In this document: piece by piece, positions 1-5,726 of the stretch
Layout: the number at the start of each line of letters is the position of its first letter
Numbering within the stretch: position 1 is the first letter of the stretch
Assembly: GCA_001701115.1 (NCBI GenBank)
Contig: DAAJ01000021.1
Coordinates: 1-5,841, forward strand
Origin: Bacteroidales bacterium GP2
GTDB lineage: Bacteria > Bacteroidota > Bacteroidia > Bacteroidales > Muribaculaceae
DNA: 5,841 bases
Reading direction: 5' to 3'
The notes under the pieces: generated by a model
Database searches by the model: none
Seen by the model: the letters and a program-made list of their open reading frames with translations, nothing else
Told to the model about the DNA's origin: nothing
Position numbers and translations under genes: made by a program

Positions 1-287
1 TGCCTCCATTTCTTGATGATATTATATCTGGGTGGAAAAACATGGTATGGGCTGAGGTTGGATTAAAGTGGGGTTTGTTAAACAAATCCGTCGCAAGCGT
101 AATAGCCTCATACATGGTAGCTGGATCCCCATCAGATTTTGACGAATCATTAAAGGGCATGCTGATTTTCTCAGATTTTGGAGATTGGTTTGGTGTCCTG
201 CAAGTCAATGATGAAAATGACATACAGGAGGTTGATCTGAAAAAAGAGGACTATGACACGCTCGCAGCCTACTTCGAAAAGACTTAA
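1..287 (+). CDS. 3' end of an unrecognised protein gene (5' end outside window)
   Basis: The reading frame is open from base 3 to the TAA at 285-287, so at least 94 codons are visible and the gene probably begins before the window. An ATG at 42 could be a start, but the codons before it (ending in S-G-W-K-N) read as normal protein and there is no intergenic look to the first 41 bases, so I treat this as a C-terminal fragment. The visible part is acidic, with a Trp- and Gly-containing first half (WAEVGLKWG, residues 4-12 from that ATG) followed by a helix-like stretch, a hydrophobic FSDFGDWFGVLQV strand pair and a charged C-terminus. It has no signal peptide or membrane segment. I do not recognise the family; small acidic proteins of this kind next to islands are sometimes immunity proteins, but nothing here proves it. 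It is separated from the nuclease gene by 60 bases. Confidence 0.6.
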   Translation, partial: PPFLDDIISGWKNMVWAEVGLKWGLLNKSVASVIASYMVAGSPSDFDESLKGMLIFSDFGDWFGVLQVNDENDIQEVDLKKEDYDTLAAYFEKT

Positions 288-347
288 GTATAATATTTTG
301 ACAGGTCTTCGATTGGAATATTATTAAACTATTGAAACTTAAACCGT
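288..347 (+). promoter_or_regulatory. Possible promoter region of the nuclease cassette
   Basis: This is the 60-base A+T-rich gap before the nuclease gene. A TTTG at 297-300 could serve as a Bacteroidota -33 element, followed 18 bases later by TATTATTA (319-326), a partial match to the -7 consensus TAnnTTTG. Alternatively TATTTTG at 294-300 could itself be a shortened -7 box. Neither is a full match, so a promoter here is plausible rather than shown. No Shine-Dalgarno sequence precedes the ATG, which is normal in this phylum. Confidence 0.3.
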
Positions 348-1733
348 ATGAGTATGAGCGGATCAAAACCAGGAATAGTAGTCAACCGAATGTTTGTAGG
401 CAACTATCTGACATCTAATCTCGGACATGAGATCATCAACCTTTTTCAGGCAGACAACGGCACCCATTATCTCTATCTTAATGCCTATGGAAACTTCAAC
501 AAAGCCCATAAAGACAAGATCGGGACCATGCTGATGGTAAAGTCTGTCGGCGGTAAGGTTGTTGAAGTGATAGGTATGGCAAAGAATATAGAAGCAGTTG
601 TGGGAGTGGACCGTCCGTATCATCCGTTTCAAAAATATAATGAAAATCAAGATAAATTTATTTTTGATAATCAGATTGAACTGATAAAATCTGAAAAGAT
701 AACCTACGGAGGAATGCCACTGAATGAATTATTCAAAGATGCTGAGCAACAGACCATCTTCGTAACATACAGGGCGAAGGCGGGAGATGTCTTCATACCA
801 AAAGACGGCAAGCGAATTTTCATACAATACGGCAGGGATGGTAAAAACCATCAAAATCACTCCTCGAAAGACCGTTATGTAGTATTGGAAGGATATAAAT
901 TCCCATCCACATCCCTCAAAAGCTATATTTACCCGGAGGGTGACGGTAAAGGAACAGATAATGAAAAAAAGCGACAGGATTATGAGAAGGTCTTAACAGA
1001 TATCGTGTGTGATATGGATCTTTGGACTGCTGACAGAGATTGGAAAGTCGATATTAGCAATGGCAAGAAAGAAAGGAAACCTAATCTTTTTGAAATTTGT
1101 CAGATTCAAAACGATGAAAACCGACTTTCAAATGCTTTGGCTTATTTCTTGATGCAACCGGAATACAAGGAGCTATGGAAAGAATTTTTCCTCACCCTGG
1201 GAGTTTCACTTCATGACGGATACACCGTAGAGAGAGAAGTCGATACAAGAATAGAAGCTGACGGGTGGAATGGAGGTCGTATTGATCTCTTGATCAAAGA
1301 CACGGACAATATCGTTGTCATTGAAAACAAAATCAAATCAGGCATTAATTCAAAATCATCCGATACTGAGGGCATGACTCAGCTTGACCGGTACGTCAAT
1401 TTCGTAGAGTGGCTAATAGACTCGAAAAGGAAGCGGGAAAAAGAAGCGAAAAAAGGATCAGAGACTCAACTTAAACCACATTATTTTATCTTGACTCCTG
1501 ACTATAATGTGCCTGATTTGAGCAGATACAAAGATAAATACCATGTCATCAAGTATAGTCAACTATATGCGTTCCTTTTGAATAAGAAATACGGTGAAAA
1601 GGTGGAGCAGGATAATAATTTCAAGGCTTTCAGGGATACTTTGTATCGTCATACATTGACTACACCTAATGCCTATCTCTTCCAGGAGATGCTGGAGAAA
1701 TTCCAGAACAGGATTAACAGGATTTATGATTAA
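348..1733 (+). CDS. PD-(D/E)XK nuclease-domain protein with uncharacterised N-terminal region
   Basis: The product is 461 residues and probably cytoplasmic, with no signal peptide or membrane segment. Residues about 245-435 carry PD-(D/E)XK nuclease signatures. There is a conserved-looking helix with E258 (NDENRLSNALAYF), then D313 in GGRIDLLI, then E326 and K328 in VVIENKI, and a Q345-L-D-R-Y349 motif like the QxxxY of RecB-type nucleases. All expected acidic and lysine residues are present, so it looks catalytically intact; the pattern resembles the PDDEXK_4-like families, which is known for the motif and inferred here. Residues about 12-195 form a separate strand-rich region (NRMFVGNYL, HYLYLNAYGNF, MLMVKSVGGKVVEVIG, RIFIQYG) that I do not recognise; it could sense a modified base, a nucleotide or a protein. 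A basic linker (356-370) interrupts the nuclease domain after the QxxxY motif. The start ATG at 348 is followed by a second ATG two codons on, and M15 (390) is another possible start. It is 23 bases upstream of the next gene, so co-transcription is likely. A restriction or anti-phage role is inference only. Confidence 0.85.
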   Translation: MSMSGSKPGIVVNRMFVGNYLTSNLGHEIINLFQADNGTHYLYLNAYGNFNKAHKDKIGTMLMVKSVGGKVVEVIGMAKNIEAVVGVDRPYHPFQKYNENQDKFIFDNQIELIKSEKITYGGMPLNELFKDAEQQTIFVTYRAKAGDVFIPKDGKRIFIQYGRDGKNHQNHSSKDRYVVLEGYKFPSTSLKSYIYPEGDGKGTDNEKKRQDYEKVLTDIVCDMDLWTADRDWKVDISNGKKERKPNLFEICQIQNDENRLSNALAYFLMQPEYKELWKEFFLTLGVSLHDGYTVEREVDTRIEADGWNGGRIDLLIKDTDNIVVIENKIKSGINSKSSDTEGMTQLDRYVNFVEWLIDSKRKREKEAKKGSETQLKPHYFILTPDYNVPDLSRYKDKYHVIKYSQLYAFLLNKKYGEKVEQDNNFKAFRDTLYRHTLTTPNAYLFQEMLEKFQNRINRIYD

Positions 1734-1756
1734 CCAAGACAGAAGAATGAAAACAT

Positions 1757-2254
1757 ATGAGCATGCTTAATGAAAACTATATAGACGAACCGAAACTTGA
1801 CCGCTACGTAACGGAAGTGGCTCCTGTGGTCAAGAGTTTTGAAAAATCATTTGATCAGGGCATAGTCGTGCCTGTGCTCATTGATCCGCTCGACGAAGTA
1901 AATATGTATAAGATTGCAGCCGAAAAAGGCGCGAAATACTACAACTTAGAAAGTGTCAGCAAGGATGATTATGGGCTCTTTGCTCGTTCGCTTGCAAACT
2001 ATGATTCGTATATCTTAGACAATATAGACAAGATATCCGAGGGTCCTCAAAAAGAATATTTTGAGGAATTGGTGCGCTTCGTCTTGAAGCGGGAAGATGA
2101 ATTTCCTGTGTCGGAAAATGTATATGTAGACTTCTCAAAGAAAAAAATCGGTGCTCGCTGCGCCAATGTCCCGGATTATACGATTGGCAAATCAGCAATC
2201 GCACAAAATTTCCATATCCCAGCTCCGGGATATTCCGATGCAGGCAATGAGTAG
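1757..2254 (+). CDS. Hypothetical protein, possible degenerate P-loop/AAA-like fold
   Basis: The product is 165 residues and soluble, and I do not recognise a named family. What can be seen is an order of elements reminiscent of an AAA-type ATPase core: a hydrophobic strand IVVPVLIDP (36-44), a second short strand KYYNLES (60-66), a helix, a Walker B-like strand YILDNIDKI (85-93), a helix ending in VLKRED (109-114), and a strand at KKIGARC (129-135) where sensor 1 would lie. There is no GxxxxGK[ST] Walker A motif; its expected place is occupied by DPLDEVNMYK. If the fold assignment is right it should not bind ATP in the usual way. The ATG at 1757 is 23 bases after the nuclease stop, with a purine-rich stretch before it and a second ATG two codons on, as in the upstream gene. 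Its stop lies inside the start of the next gene, which suggests joint expression. The fold idea is inference from motif order. Confidence 0.75.
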   Translation: MSMLNENYIDEPKLDRYVTEVAPVVKSFEKSFDQGIVVPVLIDPLDEVNMYKIAAEKGAKYYNLESVSKDDYGLFARSLANYDSYILDNIDKISEGPQKEYFEELVRFVLKREDEFPVSENVYVDFSKKKIGARCANVPDYTIGKSAIAQNFHIPAPGYSDAGNE

Positions 2255-2741
2255 ACAGCAATCAGAGGTAATTTTCTTTCTCCCTTATTGGAACGCAAAA
2301 AATCCGGCTTTGGAAGACCAGACCGGATTTATGCTTTCCGAAATGTTAGAGGAAGATGAATGTATGAATATAGGCGGAGATGTCTATTCAAGCAGCGATT
2401 ACTATCAGAAAGAGCCAAAGGACTTTATACGGGTGGTAATCAGGAAACAACATCCTCAATGGGTCATAGGGGTAGAGAACGCCGCTACCATACTTATATC
2501 ATACAAACGCCAAAAGAAGATACTTATAAATCCCACTGTCACTCTCAACGACCTTAATTGGGTGACACCTGAAACAATAAGAGACACCTACGCCTTTTTC
2601 AGTGCCGGTTATGAAAAGGATTACGAGATGTATTCGAGGGTATATAAGAATGTGGTATTTTACCCGCTCCAACAGAACCTCTATATCTCCGACCTGTCGA
2701 ATATAATCAAAGGCATCCTAACACAATGCCCCAACAGATGA
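2247..2741 (+). CDS. Hypothetical protein, possible catalytically dead alpha/beta-hydrolase fold
   Basis: The product is 164 residues from the ATG at 2247. That start is preferred because it overlaps the previous stop as ATGAGTAG; an upstream GTG at 2151 and ATG at 2238 in the same frame would need longer overlaps. The sequence follows the order of small YqiA-like alpha/beta hydrolases: an opening strand VIFFLPYW (8-15), a helix, the strand-turn QWVIGVENAATILISY (71-86) where a GxSxG nucleophile elbow would sit, then ILINPTVTLNDL (92-103), which resembles the LINP strand of that family, and a late strand NVVFYP. The elbow reads G-V-E-N-A, so the nucleophile serine is absent and hydrolysis is unlikely. 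It has no signal peptide. Together with the nuclease and the AAA-like partner it forms a tight three-gene unit. I cannot name the family, and the fold assignment is inference; the coding status is firmer. Confidence 0.75.
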   Translation: MSRQQSEVIFFLPYWNAKNPALEDQTGFMLSEMLEEDECMNIGGDVYSSSDYYQKEPKDFIRVVIRKQHPQWVIGVENAATILISYKRQKKILINPTVTLNDLNWVTPETIRDTYAFFSAGYEKDYEMYSRVYKNVVFYPLQQNLYISDLSNIIKGILTQCPNR

Positions 2742-3020
2742 GAATTTGTGTCATTTGACAAACTTATTGATATAGAAGTCTGCGCAAATGCAGTTAAGCA
2801 ACTCTTGAATAGAGAGGGTTGTTTTCAGTAACCTGTAACTCAAAAACGAAGATGCTGCAAGCGTCTGGAAGAATATGCATTGGGGTGAACAGGTTGGAAT
2901 ATGACACATTACTATCCAAAAGTTGTGCTTCATTTGATAGCTTTTTGGGGACTCTATAACCCTCCCCTGGGACTCTACATAATGTTCAATTTGGTGTAAT
3001 TCTATGTTAGGTAGAATTGA
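2742..3020. other. Gap without an intact gene, with short repeats
   Basis: About 280 bases follow the cassette with no convincing gene on either strand. A frame in register with the upstream gene stays open for 29 codons after its stop (2742-2828), and a short fragment at 2839-2904 encodes VWKNMHWGEQVGI, but stops and shifts break both up. A nine-base direct repeat GGGACTCTA occurs at 2948-2956 and 2969-2977, and a perfect inverted repeat lies at 2998-3018. No clear intrinsic terminator for the cassette is visible. The stretch may be decayed gene material at the border of the accessory block. Confidence 0.5.
2998..3018. repeat. Perfect 7-bp inverted repeat with 7-base spacer
   Basis: AATTCTA (2998-3004) and its exact complement TAGAATT (3012-3018) are separated by TGTTAGG. 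It is A+T-rich and not followed by a T tract, so it is not a good terminator. It sits right at the left limit of recognisable receptor-gene remnant, so it could be a recombination or protein-binding site, or chance. Confidence 0.45.
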
Positions 3021-3472
3021 ATCTCTTTAAGATATGAAGTAAATTATGTGACTTTATCGGGTTATTCTAGGGGCTTTTGTAGATGACCGTGATGGCTCTG
3101 TTCTTCTCCCAAATTTTGACAATCCGTCCGTTTACAGTGCCACAGACTATTCTGGGAGCAATGCAGCCCCTTGGGTAAAAACATGGACCGGGCGTGGAGA
3201 TTTCAATTTTTTCTCCGTTGCCTAACCTCATTTTAAATATTGCAGCAGAAAACAATTATACGAACCTTACGGCAAATGACCGGCATGTGTGGTTCAGTGA
3301 TGCTAAGGTGATTTACCGGCATGGCAGATTTGATTAGGAACTCGCCTTTAATAATCTCTTGAACCGGAAGGCATTCACTAAGGTGAGCTACACCGGAATG
3401 AATATTTACGCAAGCACATACCGGCTGCGGGAGCGTAATGCAATGGTGACACTTCGCTTAAAGCTCTTTTAG
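3021..3472 (+). pseudogene. Decayed 3' end of a TonB-dependent outer-membrane receptor gene
   Basis: The last 45 sense codons before the TAG at 3470-3472 read as the C-terminal barrel strands of a Bacteroidota TonB-dependent receptor: ELAFNNLLNRKAFTKVSY, then IYASTYRLRERNAMVTL, ending in RLKLF with the terminal aromatic residue usual for outer-membrane barrels. The frame is broken by a TAG at 3335-3337, between HGRFD and ELAF, where the family normally continues. Upstream in that frame is ILNIAAENNYTNLT; to keep homology further left one must skip one base in a T6 run (3207-3212), giving GRGDFNFSPLPNLILN. A second skip in the T4 run at 3075-3078 would join SGYSRGF to VDDRDGSVLLPNF. Everything 5' of about 3021 (plug domain, most of the barrel, signal peptide) is missing. 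The gene is therefore truncated and decayed. The C-terminal assignment is firm; extension left of about 3070 is tentative. Confidence 0.8.
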
Positions 3473-3524
3473 GGTCGAGTCGTAAAAAATACAAATCTTG
3501 TACGCTCCCTCAGAGTTTTCTTAG

Positions 3525-3532
3525 TAATTTTG
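3525..3532 (+). promoter_or_regulatory. Bacteroidota -7 promoter element (TAATTTTG) before the lptE-like gene
   Basis: TAATTTTG matches the -7 consensus TAnnTTTG exactly. Transcription would start near 3538 and leave a leader of about ten bases before the ATG at 3548. The -33 element is weak: the nearest TTG, in CTTG at 3497-3500, is about five bases further away than usual. Since the upstream gene is dead, a local promoter for the housekeeping run is needed, which supports the call. Confidence 0.5.
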
Positions 3533-3547
3533 TGGAAAATCAAGCGT

Positions 3548-4072
3548 ATGAGTAAAAGAACGACATATTTTTTGTGCGGAGTCATCGCGCTTCTCCTTGC
3601 AATAGGTGCCTGGAGCTGCCGCATCAGCTATAAGCTGAACGGTGCCGCGCTCGACTATAACGTTTACAAGACTATCCAGATAGATAATTTCCCTATCCGT
3701 GCAGCGTTGGTGTATCCTCCTTTGCAGCAGACTTTTGAAAACAAATTGCTGGACTATGTGACAAGGAATACCCGTTTGCAGACCGTTGATACCCGCTCTG
3801 ACCTTATCATGGAGGGTGAAATTACTGGATATTCCCTTTCTCCACAGGCGGTAACTGAAAATGCGCTTGCGTCTAAAACGCGCCTGACTATCACTGTGCG
3901 CGTTAAGTACACCGACACAAAGCAGGAGAAAAACGACTTGGACCAGAGTTTTTCGGCATATCGCGATTTCGACAGCTCCGAGATGCTCAACGATGTGCAG
4001 GACCAGCTGTGCCAGGAAATTTGCGATGAACTTGTCCTTCAGATTTTTAATGCTACACTCGGTAACTGGTAA
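3548..4072 (+). CDS. lptE: LptE-family LPS assembly lipoprotein
   Basis: The product is 174 residues and resembles the Bacteroidota LptE family, the outer-membrane lipoprotein that plugs the LptD barrel and helps place lipopolysaccharide in the outer leaflet. The N-terminus is a lipoprotein signal: basic MSKR, a hydrophobic core (8-20) and Cys24 in GAWSC as the probable lipidation site. The mature part shows family-typical stretches: ISYKLNGAALDY (26-37), NFPIRAALVYPPLQQTF (47-63), the EGEITGYSLSP segment (89-99), TRLTITVRVKYTD (111-123), QSFSAYRDFDSS (133-144) and the ending QIFNATLGNW. Length and C-terminus are as expected, so it looks intact. The ATG at 3548 is chosen over a TTG at 3530 because that TTG overlaps the promoter element and the signal peptide fits better. 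It lies 11 bases before the next gene, so both are likely one transcript with secG. Confidence 0.9.
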   Translation: MSKRTTYFLCGVIALLLAIGAWSCRISYKLNGAALDYNVYKTIQIDNFPIRAALVYPPLQQTFENKLLDYVTRNTRLQTVDTRSDLIMEGEITGYSLSPQAVTENALASKTRLTITVRVKYTDTKQEKNDLDQSFSAYRDFDSSEMLNDVQDQLCQEICDELVLQIFNATLGNW

Positions 4073-4083
4073 ATAAATTCTCC

Positions 4084-4818
4084 ATGCAGGACATCATTCT
4101 TGATAAAATAAACGGCATGCTCAAGTCAGGGGAGGGGATTCCCACTGCTGAGGAGGTGGCACACCTTGAAGCCGCTTACCCGTATTTTGTGCTTCCTGCC
4201 GCCCTAAGGCTGGCGCGTGCGGAGGACATTCCGGATGAAGAGAAGAAACATCTTGAAGTAAGGGTTGCCCTTGCTTCGGGTGACCGGGAGTCGCTGTTCA
4301 AGCTCATTGACGAGAAAGGCAGGGACTTTTCCGGCTTTTATCCACCGGATGATACTCCTTCAGAGCCTACGACCGATTCAGCAATAGATACATTCCTTGA
4401 AACTTACGGCAAAGCGGACCCGCATGAAACCGCGTTGCTGGAAAAACTCATTTTTCATCCTGTTGCGGAGTATGCCGCCACTTTGATAAAGGAGGAGAAT
4501 GAAAATGCGCCGCAGGGACAGGATGCGGTGCTTGACGCTTTCCTGAAGGAATTTTCGCCGGAATCGAAAGCGAAGCATGAACAGGAGGAGGCGCGCAGAA
4601 AGAAAGCTGAGGCGGCAAAAAAGCAGCGTCCTGCCGCCGACGAAGATTCGCTGTTGAGCGAAAGTCTTGCAAAAATCTATATTTCAAGAGGTAAATATGA
4701 CAAGGCGTATGAAATTATCCATTCGCTAAGTTTGAATTATCCAAAAAAAAGTATTTACTTTGCAGACCAATTGCGTTTCTTGCAGAAACTTATGTTGAAC
4801 AGCAAATTTAAAAAATAA
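4084..4818 (+). CDS. TPR-like protein conserved beside lptE and secG
   Basis: The product is 244 residues, soluble and acidic, with no signal peptide, so probably cytoplasmic. It has no enzyme motif. The N-terminal part (1-80) is helical with repeated Ala/Leu patterns. Two related short motifs occur, SAIDTFLETY (99-108) and AVLDAFLKEF (148-157), inside otherwise low-complexity linkers. A highly charged Lys/Glu/Ala stretch (159-182) may be a coiled coil. The C-terminus (192-235) reads as a single TPR-like hairpin: LAKIYISRGKYDKAYEII followed by LSLNYPKKSIYFADQLRFL, a tail often seen in Bacteroidales proteins encoded between lptE and secG. It starts 11 bases after the lptE-like stop and ends 15 bases before secG. 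Its function is not known to me; a scaffold or adaptor role linked to envelope assembly is inference from TPR character and neighbours. Confidence 0.8.
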   Translation: MQDIILDKINGMLKSGEGIPTAEEVAHLEAAYPYFVLPAALRLARAEDIPDEEKKHLEVRVALASGDRESLFKLIDEKGRDFSGFYPPDDTPSEPTTDSAIDTFLETYGKADPHETALLEKLIFHPVAEYAATLIKEENENAPQGQDAVLDAFLKEFSPESKAKHEQEEARRKKAEAAKKQRPAADEDSLLSESLAKIYISRGKYDKAYEIIHSLSLNYPKKSIYFADQLRFLQKLMLNSKFKK

Positions 4819-4833
4819 AAACTACCGAAAGAT

Positions 4834-5202
4834 ATGTATGTAGTCCTCATCATTCTCACCCTTATCGCCGCTCTTCTGCTTATCGGCGTTGTGCTCATCC
4901 AGAAGTCAAAAGGTGGAGGTCTGTCCTCTTCTTTTGCCGGCTCAAACCAGATCATGGGTGTTAGACGCACTAACAATTTCATTGAGAAAGTAACCTGGAT
5001 TCTTGCCGGTGCTATCTGCGTGTTCGCTGTAGCTTCTACTTTCTTCCTTCCCTCGGCTTCTGATATCCAGGGTCCCAAAGTGAAAGTTACCAACCAGATG
5101 CCTCAGGAGGTTCCCGGCAACTACGACACTCAGCTTCCTATTGAGGCTGCTCCCGCCGCAGATGCAGCTGCTCCTGCTGCAGAACAGCCCGCAGCTGAAT
5201 AA
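4834..5202 (+). CDS. secG: Preprotein translocase subunit SecG
   Basis: SecG is the small accessory subunit of the SecYEG channel in the inner membrane and assists protein export. The 122-residue product has the family layout: a first membrane segment (2-22, VVLIILTLIAALLLIGVVLIQ region), the conserved cytoplasmic loop with KSKGGGLSSSFAG (24-36) and GVRRTNNFIEKVT (42-54), and a second membrane segment (55-72). The core of about 75 residues is what the family needs. The remaining tail (76-122) is hydrophilic and ends in an Ala/Pro/Glu-rich low-complexity stretch, a common addition in Bacteroidota SecG. It begins 15 bases after the TPR-like gene and is followed by a strong terminator, so it is the last gene of the lptE-containing transcript. 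Confidence 0.93.
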   Translation: MYVVLIILTLIAALLLIGVVLIQKSKGGGLSSSFAGSNQIMGVRRTNNFIEKVTWILAGAICVFAVASTFFLPSASDIQGPKVKVTNQMPQEVPGNYDTQLPIEAAPAADAAAPAAEQPAAE

Positions 5203-5237
5203 TTTCAGGGTACTCGTAATTTTGAAAAAACTTATCA

Positions 5238-5270
5238 GGGAGGAGGCGCAGTGCGTTCATCCTCCCTTTT
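5238..5270 (+). terminator. Rho-independent terminator after secG
   Basis: GGGAGGA (5238-5244) pairs perfectly with TCCTCCC (5260-5266), closing a 15-base loop, and TTTT follows directly. An A6 run at 5225-5230 lies upstream, so it may also work weakly in the other direction, though no gene on the minus strand needs it. It separates the secG transcript from rbfA. Confidence 0.85.
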
Positions 5271-5343
5271 ATCTTTCCATCCCTCTAACCAAAACTCCTT
5301 TCCAAGCGTTATTTCATTAAACAGATTAAAAACAGAAATAATT
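5271..5343 (+). promoter_or_regulatory. Leader and probable promoter region of rbfA
   Basis: This A+T-rich gap lies between the secG terminator and the rbfA start and must hold a promoter if the terminator is efficient. TTATTTCATT near 5309-5318 is only a partial match to TAnnTTTG, and no clear -33 TTTG stands at the right distance. The region is called from context, not from a good motif. Confidence 0.3.
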
Positions 5344-5718
5344 ATGGAAACTACCCGTCAAGCAAAAATAGCCAGACTCATTCAAAAAGAACTTAGTGAA
5401 ATTTTCCGCCAGCAGACAGCAAAGATGAGAGGAGTGCTGGTGTCTGTGAGCACAGTGAGGGTATCGCCTGACCTGAGCATCGCAAAGGCGTATCTTTCAA
5501 TTTTCCCCGGCGACAAGGCGCAGGAGGTGATTGACAATATCAATAAGAATGCCAAGACTGTGCGATATGAGCTTGCACAGAAGGTGAGGTTCCAGCTCCG
5601 CAAGACTCCGGAATTGGCTTTCTACCTCGATGATTCCCTTGATTACATTGAAAAAATCGACAGTCTGCTTGCAAGCGATTCCGCCGAAAAGGAATTGCCG
5701 GCAGCTGACGAGCAATAA
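5344..5718 (+). CDS. rbfA: Ribosome-binding factor A (30S maturation)
   Basis: RbfA binds the small ribosomal subunit near the 5' end of 16S rRNA and assists late 30S maturation, notably in the cold. From the ATG at 5344 the product is 124 residues, the normal family size. It shows the KH-type pattern: helix TRQAKIARLIQKELSEIF (4-21), strands VLVSVSTVRVSPDLSIAKAYLSIF (31-54, with S41-P-D-L), helix NINKNAKTVRYELAQKV (65-81) and the family tail LRKTPELAFYLDDS (85-98). The last 15 residues are a charged, Ala-rich extension without motif. An earlier in-frame GTG at 5251 lies inside the terminator loop and is rejected as the start. The permease gene follows after 8 bases, so the two are likely co-transcribed. 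Confidence 0.93.
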   Translation: METTRQAKIARLIQKELSEIFRQQTAKMRGVLVSVSTVRVSPDLSIAKAYLSIFPGDKAQEVIDNINKNAKTVRYELAQKVRFQLRKTPELAFYLDDSLDYIEKIDSLLASDSAEKELPAADEQ

Positions 5719-5726
5719 GGATTTAT

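Noticed and set aside
363..650. Minus-strand frame opposite the nuclease gene
   Set aside because: It lies wholly within a well-supported gene and its product is Ile/His-rich with no protein-like pattern; a shadow frame.
2151..2246. Longer start (GTG 2151) for the third cassette gene
   Set aside because: It would overlap the second gene by over 100 bases; the ATG at 2247 gives a normal stop-start overlap and the protein pattern begins just after it.
2751..2933. Minus-strand 60-codon frame in the gap after the cassette
   Set aside because: Cys/Phe/Leu-rich composition without motif or start context, located in apparently decayed DNA.
2947..2967. GGGGA/TCCCC hairpin as the cassette terminator
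   Set aside because: Only five base pairs, a long unpaired middle and no following T tract; about 200 bases from the last cassette gene.
3067..3255. Minus-strand 62-codon frame
   Set aside because: The + strand of the same bases encodes recognisable receptor barrel strands, so this is the antisense shadow of the pseudogene.
3530..3547. TTG start adding six residues to the lptE-like protein
   Set aside because: It overlaps the -7 promoter element, and ATG 3548 gives a standard lipoprotein signal.
4755..5093. 112-codon minus-strand frame across the TPR-like gene end and secG
   Set aside because: Antisense of two well-supported genes; no own motif.
5251..5343. GTG start extending RbfA by 31 residues
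   Set aside because: The codon is inside the loop of the secG terminator, and the added residues do not resemble RbfA; ATG 5344 gives the family length.
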